Origin: Agapanthus africanus
Taxonomy: Eukaryota > Streptophyta > Magnoliopsida > Asparagales > Amaryllidaceae
Assembly: GCA_030015575.1 (NCBI GenBank)
Contig: JASDDO010000026.1
Span: 73,247,433-73,311,432, forward strand
Direction: 5' to 3'
DNA length: 64,000 bases
The notes below the pieces were generated by a model. The model was not told the origin of the DNA. It saw only the letters and a program-made list of their open reading frames with translations, and searched no databases. A program made the translations under genes and the position numbers. Of the stretch, positions 22,627 to 34,992 are shown one piece after another (position 1 is the stretch's first letter; every line of letters starts with the position of its first letter).

Positions 22627-24070
22627 TGTCACGCCCTGCTTCCCGGTGTACGGCGAAGGGGACGCGACTAGGCCGCTACGTATTTACTCTGAAGTAAATA
22701 CGCTAAGCGTATCTAAGCAATATAAGAACAAATGCACAAGAGACAAGATATAATGAAACAACAACTTTATTTATTAACATTCTTTTTGTACAATGCATGG
22801 AAAAGTAAATACATCTGAATAAAAGCAATGCCTAAACAACGACATAACAGAAAATGGAAAATACTGAAATGAAAGTGTACAATGTAGCTAGAGCTCTGGA
22901 TCGTAAGCAAGCTGGTCCAAGTCTTCGCTGGTAGGCTCGATCTCTGGAAGATCTGAATCACCTGACGACATTCAAAGAAGAAAGAAAGAGAATGTCGTCA
23001 GCGAACAAATCGCTCGGTAAGTCCCTAAGATAAGAGAGAAATAGAATAGATAGAGGGAGAAAGTAGCTTTTAAAGTTCTATTATATTGTTTTAGTGTTAA
23101 CGCTGTTGTTTGTAGCTTAGTACAGAAGGATGCCAGTGTATACGAGAGGAGTCTCTATATGCCAGAGACTGGAGGCAAGTGTAGTACAAGGAACCATTTA
23201 TGCCATGGTACAACAGCAACTGGATTCAGGTTAGGTATATTAAATCTTACTGTCTCGTGCCATTTCTAACACCTTCCGTACCAATCTACCCCTTAAACCC
23301 CGCGAAGTATTGATTGTATTAACTTGTATTGTGAATTGTAATATAGTTTGTATAATTGGATGACTTGCCGAAACCATGATATCAGTAAATGGATGTAACT
23401 GTAGAATCATGGATGTAACTGGAGAATCATGTAAATGGAAGTATATCCATGGTTCGGTTCAGTCAATATAGATTGAATATATGTATTCATGGATTCATGT
23501 TGAATTATAGATTGTAGATTGTACTTGAATCATATTCAAGTCAGATTATTAATGGGAAGACTCAGTCTGAGTCAGACATTTAGAAAAGTAAATTGAAGTC
23601 CTGATTGTTTTGATATTATCGGAAACTGCTGCACATGGACGGCAGGATTTGTGTCTTTTTCAAAAACGATTACCGTGTTGATAACACCGTTGTTAAGTTG
23701 TCTACCGTAAATAGGCAAACACCCACTTCTCCGGCTCCCTGAGGCTCAAGAGATTGGTCCCACTTAAACCTATGTTTACTAGGGTCCTTAGGGTAATTTA
23801 TAGAACTTGAGGGGGTTTTATGTAAAAATACTTTTATATAATTTTCAAAATACATCCCAAGTGTTTAATTATCGTCTTTAGAGTTGTAATAATTGTAGAT
23901 TTTATATTTGTGACATTCCTAGTGAGAATAACCTAATTTTCATAATATATGGTATTAAATTGTAATATTGCATTTGTATGGAATTCATGGTATTTTAATG
24001 TAAAGTGATTCTTTGATTTGGAAAAATTGAAGTATTTATATTATAACAAAAATATGTATTTTTTTGATAT

Positions 24071-24111
<41 letters not shown>

Positions 24112-25538
24112 CTATAAAAATAAATTTTAATATATATTATAATTCTATAAATCTTATTTTCTTAAGATTTTCGTATTTTAAATCTTTCGAGACCAAATGC
24201 TCCTTGCGGAGGTCTGCATCTCGCACTACTAAGCCCATGGACGTGCGATAATCCGCACCATCCCAGTCGGGTTCCCCAAAATGGGTTGTAGCGGCGGTTT
24301 GCAAAGATTTGTTTAAAATACTAAATCTTGTAAAAATGGTTTTATTAGTAAAGGGTATTTATATGTAAAGGTTCGTTTTCCGTATTCTATGTTCCCAGAA
24401 ATGATTGTGCTATATTTCATATGAGTGTTGTGAGGAGGTAGGTCATTACCTCGTAATCTAACTTAAAGGTATAGCAAGATTATGATGATTTAATGTAAAA
24501 ATGAAACTATATGGTATTTTACTGAAAAAGAGCGATAAAAGTTAAAAAATGATATAAATTGTCATGAAACTTGTTCACCATATTTGTTAATGATTAATAG
24601 TCAACATGTAATAGTTTAATAGGGTTGTGTTTAAGAAAAGTGGGATTTTTAGAAAGAAACCGAATCGGAAATCGGTTTGACTCCGATTCCGTCGGGTTTT
24701 ATTAAAAGATATTTTTAGAGTAGCAAAGGAGAGAGGGAGGTGGGACTTATGGGTTTAGCTTAAAGAGGAGAGGGAGAGGGAACGGTAGACTTCGCCGGTG
24801 CGTTGTTTCATTGCCGGGATCTCCTAGGGTTGTCGTCGGAAGATCTGCCGGAGCTTCGCCTCTTTGCTCACTTCAAATCACACTAGGGTTCTAGGAAATT
24901 TCTTGAGAGTTTGCTCAGAATTTTGGAGTGAGGGGGTAGTATGTAGGGGTTGTATTTATAGGGTTAGGTTAGAGTTAGGGTAGATGAAAGGTTTAATTGA
25001 AAAAATGTGATAAATGTAATAAAAATTGGGTTTAATGTGATTTTAAAGGGGCTCTGTTACTGGTCTAGGTATTTAAACCATACAGGTGTACAGGGGATTC
25101 CAAGAGGCACATTTTATATGTTGGGGACTCGGCGGAATCGGCAACTCCAGCCGGCGGCAGCGGTCCGAGTCGACCGGTCCGCCTGCCGAGTTGGCCGATT
25201 CCGGCCGAGTCAGGCGGCCGGAATCCGTCCCGTCGGTTGGTGATCCCCCTGGCATGGTTACTTTTCAGGGTGTAGTGGGGTTTTTGTGAGATATGCACGT
25301 GTAAACTGTTGGTATTCCAAAAATTCAAAATAAAACAATATGAAAAATAATGTGGGGTATGAGATTTGAACTCTAATGGCTTGGTTCAGCAGTGCAAGGT
25401 CTTATCAATGAGCTACAAGCTCCTTCTTGTAATTAATTAGCAAAAACAAATATTTATGGTGCTAACAGAATTGCAATTACTCCAAGTATACATTTATTTT
25501 TAAACAATTTTTTGTACACTAAAATTGGAGTTGTTACA
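22627..25538 (-). repeat. GypA 5' LTR (2912 bp)
   Basis: TG at 22627 (TGTCACGCCC) and TTGTTACA ending at 25538 on the plus strand. The part from 23578 on pairs with 4878-6825. It holds an (AT)n microsatellite at 24073-24111. The flank after it, ATTCT at 25539, is the likely target duplication, with its partner outside the window. Confidence 0.88.
24953..24960 (-). promoter_or_regulatory. TATA box candidate in GypA 5' LTR
   Basis: TATAAATA on the minus strand, at the same LTR position as 6231-6238. This copy would drive the element's own RNA. Confidence 0.5.
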
Positions 25539-26760
25539 ATTCTTTAAAGAACATGAAAAGATAAGAAAAGATAAGAAGCAATCTCATGTACACACATATA
25601 CATATGCATGCATGCATGTATGTATATATACAGACTAACACACACACACAGACTAATACAAGTTTATACTACAAATACATACACCCGTATTTGTATCAAA
25701 ATACATACACCCGTATTCGTATAAAATATGAATACACGTATTTGTGTTAAGATACAAATACCCGTATTTATACAAATACCCGTATTTATACAAATACCCG
25801 TATTCATATAAATACCGTATTCGTGTTAAAATACAAATACCAATATATATATATATAACACTAGCTCACATTTTATTTAAATGTGATAATCTAGTTATCT
25901 TTTAAACCGGGCAGTATTAACAAAATGTCCGATTAAAAGTACGTGTACAAAAAAACGTATTAGTTAGAAACTAAGTACATATCAAAATACGAACACTACA
26001 TCGTTTCACCTGAGCTGGGAACCCTCTATGTGGGACTCTAAAGACTCGACAATGCGTTGGCAGTAGGTTTAACCACAAGCACATCAGCAGCACTAGCTGT
26101 ACGTAATGGCTACCCAGGTATTAAACGAAAGGAAGGTCGACAAGAAAACTCGTATGTATCCCTACTGAACCTGAAAGTGACAATCTCCATACAATCCGAT
26201 TTGTTCGTCTAAGAGTATCGCATATCACATCTAGGGGTGGATAAAATGAGACCCATAATAATCCGATAAGTCATGTCAATGTGAAGCCCATCATCTACAG
26301 AGAAACTACTGATCCAAATCAGTAAATCTTGTCCATCCAAGCCAATGATTTCTGGTGATGACCACCCGTGCACTATACGGCATCTACCCCCAATACCGGG
26401 AGAGACGAATCCCTCACTTCCTCCATGTGGCTTGAGACTGTACCCAACTAAAATATATTTGCATGATTCAGTAGAGCCGTGGTAGGGTAGTAATCAAAGC
26501 ACGGTAGGAACTCACCCGAGACAAATCACGATCTTAGGTCGACAGACTAAGCTGTACTCATGTCACCAGAGAACTGCTACATGACAATAAGTATAATAAC
26601 ATCTAGCATGCTTTCGGCGAGTCTGTCCAGTGTAACTCATAACCCAATGAGCACATGTATACAATTTTTGGTGACTAACTAACACCAATGGCTGTGATAC
26701 TGGACATCGCCCCTCGTCAGGATCAAGAAACGTATACACTAGTCTAGTCTGGAATACCGA
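25539..26760 (-). repeat. Fragment of a Copia LTR, minus orientation
   Basis: Resembles the middle of the solo LTR at 35956-38039, for example around ACTCTAAAGACTCG, CGTAATGGCTACCCAGGTAT and the track ending in CTAGTCTGGAATACCGA. It begins with TACATA-type microsatellite as the solo LTR does near 36660. GypA is inserted at its left edge and LardC cuts it at 26761, so it is older than both. Confidence 0.75.
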
Positions 26761-29700
26761 TGTTTGCACCTATTTAAGTGCATATCAAATGTCAAGTATG
26801 CACTTGTTGGAAAATGATATGATTCCATGCGCACTTGTACACGTGCGCATATTAAGGCTAATGAATGACATAGGCAGCGACATGTCCGCAGCACGTGTAT
26901 GCATCGTTTCCATGCGCACTTGGCAAAAATCACTAAGCGCCATGCGCATGTGCAAAACGTGTTCACACATATTAAATTTTTAAGATGTGCACATGATAAA
27001 CTAAAATTTCCGAAACAAGTAAATAAACTAAGTTAAGTCATTCCATCACAAAATGAAAAAGAAATGCGAATGTAAAAGAAGAGAGGCTTTTCATTGATAC
27101 GTCAAAAATATTGATCACAGACTAATACCGAAAAGTAAAAGACAAATAAAAGCAAAGGTTGTTATATCGCCCGAAACTTTAGAGCGATAATAGATTGACC
27201 AAATTATAAGGATGAGTGAAGTCATAAACGGACTCCGAAAAAGACTCAAAGGCCTTATCTTCCATTGCTGTGTCCGTCTATTCGCCTCTATCATATGCGT
27301 ACAAGATTGCTCACTGTCAGAAGATTATATGCAGAAAGGTGGTTGTACGGCCTCTCAACCCTCTAGAGATAAACCCTATCAGGAAAACTGAATGCACCTT
27401 ATTCGTGGCTTGGTCAAGAGCAGGGAGTGGCATTATATCCATAACCTCAGGAATGACATTATAAATGGCTTTAAATATCAGTTGGAGTAGAGTGGAGCAT
27501 CGATGAAGTTTTCACCCACCATGAGCCTCATAATGACAAAGCACGTTTTCATATTGAGCATCAGAAAAAGCCGGTTCATAAAAGCGGATGTCAACATGAA
27601 AAACAATCTCCCTGATCGAATACAGATGGCTAGCCATGATACCTGAAAGAAAAGAAAACTGAAAAGGCGCCGGTCCGCTAAAAGGGTGGAATAAGAATAT
27701 CCAACTTCAAAACTAAAGAATAAAATTGATTGATTAAGCCAAACTTAAGTGACATGCTTAAAGTTAAAGAATTTTTTTTAAAGTTATCTTAAGTTAAATC
27801 AAATGCTCAATTCAAAGGGTGCACAAGCTAATGTTAAGTCAAGTGCGTAACCCAAAGAGTGCGTAACCCAAAGAGTGTGCAAGCACAATCAAGTGTGTAA
27901 AGGCAGAGGTGCGCATGCGCACTTACCAAATTAACAAAGAAGAAATAGCTTCTAACAGAAAGTAAAGGCTTCAAAAAGAGTACAACTCTAAAGGAAATGA
28001 CACCTATTTGTAGGGTCTAAAAGATGGTTCGCACTCCTACACATCTCGAGACAGAACCAATGGATTACAGCTTGATACTTGGTCGCCGCCTTGAAAATAT
28101 GCGAAGGCATAAGTGCGTACCTATTAATAAATCAATAGGTGCGCATATGGGGCAAAGTCATATCATCAAGACATGCGGCACGTGCAACGCATGTGCGCAC
28201 TTGATCATAGCTCGTCCCATTTATAATAAATCCAATAAATTTGAGATCAAAGGTACGCATATCAATACGAGATAGAGCGATACATGCAATGCATATGCGC
28301 ACCTCCTTGAAGTGCGCAACTGTTCAAATGAAGAAATAGAATCTTCTTTGAAACAAATCAAAACAAATTGATATGAGATCATGAGATTCAACGGTGAGCA
28401 CTTGCCCCATAATTGATCTAAGTCAATTTAATTCAAAACAAATTAAATTAAATCGAAATAAAATCAAAACTAGCCTAATTTGTTAAGAACAAATCCTAGT
28501 TTTTGCCCTCCTATAAATAGGAGCCCTATATGAAGAAATAAAAAAAAACCTATAAGCTTGAGAAAAATTCGAAGACTTCTTCCTCCGTGAACAAGTGTGT
28601 AAGATAGAAATAAAGAGAAAAAACTTCTCTGTTCCATCATTAAAAAAGATTTTGCTTTTATACAGAAACCTTTACTTCTTTTTAAATCCATTGATTCACT
28701 ATAAAAGATTAAATGATCTTACGATTCGTCCCTCGTTCATAAAGAATATATTTTTGCGAGAGATTGATCTTAAGATCCAAGAAAATAAGATGCGCACCAT
28801 AAAACGCATATAAATGATTTGGAAAAGATAAAAATCCCAGTTTTTACTTCTTTGAAAATAAAAGGAGAAGGAAGAGAACATTGAATAAAAGAAACAGAAG
28901 CCATTGCTTCTCTGTGAAAGTTTTTGCTTTCTCATCGAAATAAGTGCGCGTCCAAAATGTACGCATTTAGTTCAAAAATTGCTGCCCACGGAAAAATAAT
29001 CCCCAGGAGATGTGCGCATCATGTGCTACCCACACGTGCACACTTATTAGATGTTGCCCCATAAAGATATGAGCGTCACGTGATTGGCACGTGCGCGCAC
29101 TTGTTGAAAATGGCCCATGGATGTGTGAGCGTCATGTGCAATGCACGTTGACTTGTTAAATACATACGAACATACATAAATGCGCACATAGATAATTTTG
29201 AACCCATAACAGATGCGTCACGTGATACACACATGCGCAATATTTTCGAAATAAAGCAGTGTGTAACCACATGCAAAGCATGTGCGCAACCTTTCCAACT
29301 GAAATAAACAGGCATGTGCATCACATATACTTGCACACTTGTATAATAAATCATTATTTGATCACTTAATCGAAATCGAATTAAGTGATGAAGCTTTTGG
29401 TATCTCATATGCAATATATTGATCAAAATATCAATAAACCTAAGTGATCTTAGTCTCAAAAATGACTAAAAGTCCTTAATCCATACTTGTTAAGTTGATC
29501 TTAATTCAAAACAGAATTAACGAGCCTTAACCATATTCCTGAGTTGATCTTAGTCTTAAAAACGACTAGTGATCCTCAGATGAGATATTTCGAATTGATA
29601 GACCTCGTTTACACGAGATCCGTGTTCTATATTCGACCCCAAATTTATAATATATATACGGATTTAGACTAATCCGCGCCTTACAGGTGACGACATAAAC

Positions 29701-30046
29701 TAGTCACTGTATGCAATCCACGGGCAACCCCAAAATAAATAATATAACACGACACGAAGTGATCTACCTGCAACAGGTGAAAGTTGTTATTGCAACGTAA
29801 TAGTGTAATTAATTGTAGGGGCTTACGCCTGAAGAGAAGAGCATCCACACAATTAAAAAAACTTCAAAGAAGGGGAATTTGATAAAACCATGCTATATCG
29901 GTTGCATCCATCCAAATCTCCGATATACGGTGTCATAAATCAACTTGGTATTTTTGGAGAGGTGGATGGATCTGTTCCAAATAGCATCTGGCCCCAGATT
30001 CAGGCTAGACGTTTCCGCGTCTCGGACCCATCTCCGGCGGTAAACA
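26761..30046 (+). repeat. LardC 5' LTR (about 3.29 kb)
   Basis: Starts TGTTTGCACC and ends GGTAAACA just before the spacer and PBS. There is no second copy in the window, so the left edge is inferred from TG and from the break in the Copia LTR. Its 3' part is clearly homologous to the 3' part of the LardD LTR. It holds 15 exact TGCGCA hexamers. Confidence 0.75.
28512..28519 (+). promoter_or_regulatory. TATA box candidate in LardC LTR
   Basis: TATAAATA inside CTCCTATAAATAGGAG, a small palindrome. It sits in the same relative place as the TATA box in the LardD LTR. Confidence 0.55.
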
Positions 30047-30051
30047 GATTC

Positions 30052-30068
30052 TGGCACGCCCGGTGGGA
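30052..30068 (+). other. LardC primer binding site
   Basis: TGGCACGCCCGGTGGGA, five bases after the LTR end. Identical to the LardD PBS. The tRNA is not assigned. Confidence 0.75.
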
Positions 30069-30189
30069 GATCTTCCACTTTCCACTCTATACTTCGTGTG
30101 TCGTGTTCCGTGAACAAAATCGTGGTTCGGTATGGCTGCTCCTGAAGTTTGGTATACTAAAATCTGGTATTTCACCACCGTGCAGATTC

Positions 30190-33100
30190 AATGGTTTCCA
30201 ACTGCACCACCTGCAATAGCAACAACTCGCAGGCTAACTCCGCCCCATCTGGAGGAGTCGTCTACAGGCCAAATGCAGTCTCAATATTCTCCTTGCTGGT
30301 AGAGCAGGTTGCCCAAGTGACCACTAGGCTATTCTTTGGGACCATAATCCCATCCACCAACTTTGGCGCCTCAACGCCCAAATAAGAAATTCCACGGAAG
30401 TCGGTCTTCAATTGACAGAACACTGCGATGGCCTCGCTAACAAGCCTACCAGTGTTAAGGCTTCAGTCTTCGACAGGCTGAAGAAAAGCTTGATGGGACC
30501 CATGAAGAAGCCCAAGATTCTTGAGGGGGGCGCCCTTAAACAGCTGGCTATCCCCGCTCTTGCTCCGCGTGAAGCACCACCAAGGCAGTCGGTCTTCAAC
30601 AGACAGAGCAATCTTGCTCCAGCTCAACCGAGGATGTCAGTGTTTCACAAGATGACACTAGACGAAGCCCCCAGACAACGCAAGGGGCATGTCGAGAAAG
30701 TTTCTAATGCTAAGGAGGCCCCCGCTGCAAGACACGCTCGACGTCGTCATTGGCGCTGAGTAAGAAAAACTGGGGGCAATTCCCCTTCTGGGCTGACACT
30801 ACCAGCTCCTGTGGTGGTTGTTAATGCTGTTGTTCCAACCGGGAACAGTTTCGAACCACTAAGAAGGGTTCACAAAAATTCGCCTACCACGGTGTTGAAG
30901 AAAACACCGCCTCCTGTAGAAGCTCTAATGCAGCCAAAACCGGAGCGTTCTTACCAACGGCTTTCTTCACAGATTCACAAAGTTTGGAGAAAAGTTTAGG
31001 ACTCCGTTCTTGACAAAAATTATTCTCTTTGACCGAAGAAGTCCAAGGTTCGACAGGGGAACGATCATTCCTCTGCCATACAGCGGGGGACTTCTTGAAA
31101 GGAGGTGCTTATCACAACGATTCCTCCTACTACGACCTCTCATAAAAGACCAAGGCCGGAGAAAGTTCTAGCGCCGGAGGGAAAATCCAAAGGCGAGAGC
31201 TCCAAACACCCCAAGTATGGGGGTATAACCATACACACAGTCTATATGACTGATAGTAAGGAGGAGAGCCATGATTTCATCAGTCATAGACCGCAAACTC
31301 GGTCACTGACCGCAAACAAGAGAAGCTCCAAGACATGCTTGCCAAGATGGCAGTGCTTACTGGACCTAAAGAAAGTTCGAATAAATAAATGGAAGAGCAC
31401 CAAGAACAGGAAACCGATACCGAGTTCTTGAGACAAGTGTTGAAAAGAAGGACAGGGAAGTGGCAGAGCAGGCTACTAATATAAAGCAGATGGCTTTTCT
31501 GTTTCAAGATGGTTGGAATGATGATCCAATCAGAACCACCAGTGGTTATCGAAGATGACAAAGGGAAAACGTCAAATCCTCCTCAGGCCCTATCAACGGC
31601 CAAGGAAGAAACAATCCCGAAGGCAGCATTGGATGACTATATCACCCAATAAATCAAGACTTATCAAGCCAATGAAATTGCAAATCAGCTTGTCAAACTG
31701 GTCAACCATATCCGGCATGGTACGACCAGATGAAATACCTACCGGGATATACGATCCTGATGTTCCATATATATAAAGGAATGGGTAACCACCATCAACA
31801 TGTCGCGCAGTTCAAAGATCTGTGTGGCAATACCGAAGGAGATGATAAATTGCTGCTTCGCCAACTCATCGAAAGCCTATCACAGTCAGCTTTCGAATGG
31901 TACTCGAAGCTCCCAAATGATTTCGTAAAGGCCTTCTCTGAGATGGAGTTTCTATTCACTCAAAGGTTTGTCAGCGCGAGTGAGCGCATACCAATCACGA
32001 CGCCGATCAATTCTAGGGTCAAGCCAGGGAAAACATGGGTCCAATACGCGATCCGAGGCGAAATTTGTGGTCTAAATGCGAATAACGCATTGAGGAATCC
32101 CCGGCCGTAAGAATGTTCATTAGGACTATCGATCCTCAATCAACCGTGTCCCAATTTATGACCTTCTTCAAGACCACCATATTTCAGGCGCTGATCGATA
32201 AGCTGGCCCAGATGGGCCATAGTCCTTCCTCCTCAGGCAATGATCCCCGAAATAATAAGGGCAAGGGAATAAAAGCCTTTGTTGTCAATACACGGCAACA
32301 GCCGAGCGGTCTGAAAGTAGCCGCCCGCCAAAACAACAGCCGTACACGTCCGAACTTAGAAGAAAAGATGGGACGCGTATATTCATTCCATTGCGACAAG
32401 ACGAGGAGATTGTTCGAGCTTGCTATGCGGAACAATATGATAATATTGCCCGAACCGCGGCGAACTGCACAAGCTGGTGATGTTAACAACCTTAGCTACT
32501 GCCCCTATCACCGGGTAGTAAGCCATCCAATTGAATATTACTACGTCTTTAAAAACTGGGATAAGGTCCAGTATCAGCAGGGGAAATTCGTACTGTCAGA
32601 TAATTGGAGGTTAGATCTGCCCCAAAAGCATGCCTCCAAGAAAGTGGATACGCAGGGGGCATCCTGTTCACTCGTGGAAGAAGCTCCATGGGAAGTATTT
32701 GTTTTGGCAAAAACCAAAAAGAATACTGAAAGATCTACAAACATGCCCAGTGATCAAGTGGAAAAGCCCGCTTAAATCCGAGATTATAGCAGGGATGTTG
32801 AAACCGCGTCCCGCACCGAAAACCGTCGACAAGGGGAAAAGCCCCTAAGTCAAGCCTTCGAAATCTTCCAAGAAAAAGAAGAAGGCTAAGAATCATGTGT
32901 TGCCTGCTGGAAATGTCGAAAGACGCACAAACCTCCAAAAGTATATAGACGCGCTAGAAAAATACAACCAGAAAACGCGAACACCGGTCACGCTTAAAGA
33001 ATTCCTCAAGCATATTCTTGAGGACAGGGACAGTAACGATGATGAGAAAAATAACCCATGGGAGGAAACGAAAGAACGTGTAGCAAGCTTCCTTATGGTC

Positions 33101-33467
33101 TCCCATTCATCCCTATATGATGAAGAAGCCCCTCCAGCGTCGGAAAGCGACAAGGAGGAACTGGGGGCAGAATCGGTATTAAAAATCCTGAAATTGAAAA
33201 AAAGACCTAATTGAAAAGATGCTGAATGAAGCCTTTCAAAAGAGTAAAGACGGTCGGGAACGTGAGAAGGCCATATACGAAAAGGCCAAACAGCAGCGTT
33301 CAAACAATAAAGACGCAACAAGGATGATTTATAAAGCTCTCCGACCAAACCAATGCTTGCCTGTAAAGAATAAGATCAGGAGCAAAACTAAGAAAAGATT
33401 TGTCAGGGACCTATCCATGGGGATGAAACTGTTGCCCCTCAATATGTACACCCGTATCACCGGGTAG
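30190..33467 (+). pseudogene. LardC gag, heavily broken
   Basis: Plus strand, in pieces. The N-terminal part has SVFDRLKKS and SVFNRQ repeats (30412-30759) and PTGNSFEPLRRVHKNSP. The capsid part (31730-32110) has HQHVAQFKDLCGNT and LLRQLIESLSQSAFEWY. The later part (32113-32775) has KTRRLFELAMRNNMI and YCPYHRVVSHPIEYYYVF, where the Asp-Cys of the LardD motif has become Tyr-Tyr. The tail (32897-33467) keeps NLQKYIDALEKYNQKTRTP. Many stops and frame changes; more decayed than LardD. Confidence 0.82.
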
Positions 33468-33485
33468 TAACCGGGTAAAAGGAGC

Positions 33486-34543
33486 TTAGATTGTCGGTGT
33501 AGCAGGAGGGTTATTAGTCCTTCGATTCTGGGGGCATGTTCCGATAGTGTGAGTAGAAGATCTACAGATTAAGCATAAGTTGTTCGCCCTACGACAGTTC
33601 TTCACCGGATGCCATGTTCTTTTGTAGTAGTTGCAAAAGTCTAGCTTGTTGTTAGCGAATGAACCTCCTGGCCTCCGAGATAGTCCGTTGAAAGCTGGCC
33701 TGGAAGAGTCCCCTCCTGTGATCTGGTGCAAATGGCGTTTCACACCGGCCAACTGCGTCCTGACCTTTTTCTTCACAACTGCCTCATAGCGTCGAGCAGC
33801 CTTCAAAGCTTGCTTGTGGGTTGGGAAATCCCCTGTAACGAGTGCAGCTTGGATTTCAGGGTTCAACCGTTGCTGGAATCGTCATGCCTGGATCTCAGCA
33901 GTGGGAATGAGGTGCGCAGCGAACCTTTTACGACCTTGTGTTAGTAGTGTTTAAGTAAGATACGAAAATTTAATTTGAGACTATAGCTTACTTGCCAAGC
34001 ATGGTAAACTCAGTATCATATTCATCCACAGACTTGACCCATATCGAGTAGATGGATGAATTGATGCTCCACGTCAAAGCGGACAGTCTCCGGAAAGTAC
34101 TTTGCATCGAAGAGGTCTCGAAATATTTTTCACTTTATTGGTTGCTCGAGACGGCTCTCCTCTGCCATCCACCATACCCTGGTATTATCCGTCAGTTGCA
34201 ACTTAGCAACCTTTACCCAAGCTATATCTGGCACTTGAGCCGCTGCTAGATCATCCTCAATCGCATGAGCCTGTTCTTCTGCTTCAAGTGGGATCTCTTT
34301 ATCCAAGAAGTTCTTTAGGTGCAGCGCCCGAAACTGCTTAACTCCGGGTGCCTCCGCCTCAGGGTGAGAAAGTCCTTAGTGCATGAGAGTTGTCTGCTCC
34401 TTCTGTTCCTCCAATAGGCTCTTGATAGCCTCAAGAAGTACCGTTTGCTCACTGATAGGCACTGCAATGGTATGTGGTGGTGGTGGTGTAGGCGGTGGAG
34501 TGTTGTCGTTGACGTTGGTGCTGGTATTGTTTGGAGAGTCCAT
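33486..34543 (-). pseudogene. GypG Gag with the same intron-like insert as GypA
   Basis: Minus strand, start ATG at 34543 (MDSPNNTSTNVNDNTPPP). It follows GypA gag closely: GVKQFRALHLKNFL, AAAQVPDIAWVKVAKLQLTD, EESRLEQPI, then EFTMLGK, a 67-bp insert (33925-33991), FAAHLIPT and the knuckle CNYYKRTWHPVKNC. The knuckle has lost its second Cys (CNYY for CNYC). It ends at a stop after PPATPTI. Stops are present in the N-terminal half (after TTLMH). Confidence 0.82.
33925..33991 (-). other. 67-bp spliceosomal-type intron in GypG gag
   Basis: Minus strand begins GTAAGCTATAG, ends CGTAAAAG, and contains TACTAAC, a perfect branch-site consensus, about 20 bases before the end. Joining GGC AA to G TTC GCT gives GK-FAAHL, the same codon position as in GypA. 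Sequence between the sites differs widely from the GypA intron while the splice signals are kept. Confidence 0.83.
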
Positions 34544-34663
34544 CACCTTGATATAAAAGACAGATTCAGATAGATTCAAGAAATTTGAAATGCAAAGAAT
34601 GTAAATGTTTGTTGAATTCATTAATTCTTATGGTATTTTATTTAAGACTTCATGCAGAACAGA

Positions 34664-34679
34664 CCTGCATGGGCCACCA
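34664..34679 (-). other. GypG primer binding site
   Basis: Minus strand TGGTGGCCCATGCAGG, identical to the GypA PBS. Confidence 0.6.
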
Positions 34680-34687
34680 ATAAAACC

Positions 34688-34745
34688 TGTCACGCCCCGC
34701 TTTGTCACGTACCGTATTAATGTATTTTGAGAAACGGGCGTGACA
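34688..34745. repeat. Head-to-head LTR stubs of GypG and GypE
   Basis: 58 bp that start TGTCACGCCCCGCTTT and end AAACGGGCGTGACA, which are inverted copies of each other. The left arm is the LTR end of GypG (minus strand) and the right arm the LTR end of GypE (plus strand). The two LTR bodies between them are gone. Confidence 0.7.
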
Positions 34746-34992
34746 AGATTTTGTTGGTATTAAAGACATGGGTTTAGGATTAGTCGGGTTCGGTTCTTTT
34801 GTAGTTGGGTATTAGACCCAATACACTAATCAGGAAACCCGGAATTAGGAACATGTCCTACCACATTACTATCTTACCAGTCTTGAATCTATAATTATCG
34901 ATATCTTGTTTATTGAATCATGTTTACCGTTACTAATCCCCTTCTGTGTTCTTGGCTTCAGAATCGTGGCAGATAAGGATTTACGGTCATAC

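Larger units (their letters stand above)
4878..25538 (-). mobile_element. GypA: Ty3/Gypsy LTR retrotransposon (chromovirus-like), split by GypB
   Basis: Minus-strand element: 5' LTR 22627-25538, PBS 22603-22618, gag from 22436, then GypB inserted at 10446-21387, then protease, RT, RNase H and integrase down to 6881, PPT at 6826-6840 and 3' LTR from 6825. The CACTA insertion removes the last ~950 bp of the 3' LTR from view. The coding region has many stops and single-base deletions and also two intron-like inserts. The C-terminal tail of integrase resembles the chromodomain tail of the Tekay/Del lineage (family knowledge; lineage is inferred). Confidence 0.9.
26761..33480 (+). mobile_element. 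LardC: gag-only LTR element, truncated on the right
   Basis: Plus strand. 5' LTR 26761-30046, PBS 30052-30068 and a decayed gag region to about 33467. The spacer and PBS (GATTCTGGCACGCCCGGTGGGA split over the LTR end) and the gag match LardD, so the two are relatives. No pol and no antisense gene are seen. The right part is lost at a junction near 33480, where a GypA-type gag begins. Confidence 0.8.
33481..34703 (-). mobile_element. GypG: fragment of a GypA-family element
   Basis: Minus strand: gag, leader, PBS and the last bases of an LTR (TGTCACGCCCCGCTTT at 34688). It is truncated after the zinc knuckle at about 33481, where it meets LardC. The LTR is reduced to a stub that meets the LTR end of GypE head to head. 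Confidence 0.8.

Noticed and set aside
28470-28935. Hydrophobic small ORFs on both strands in the LardC LTR
   Set aside because: AT-rich, Phe/Ile/Lys-rich translations without signal of a real protein; downstream of the LTR TATA box.
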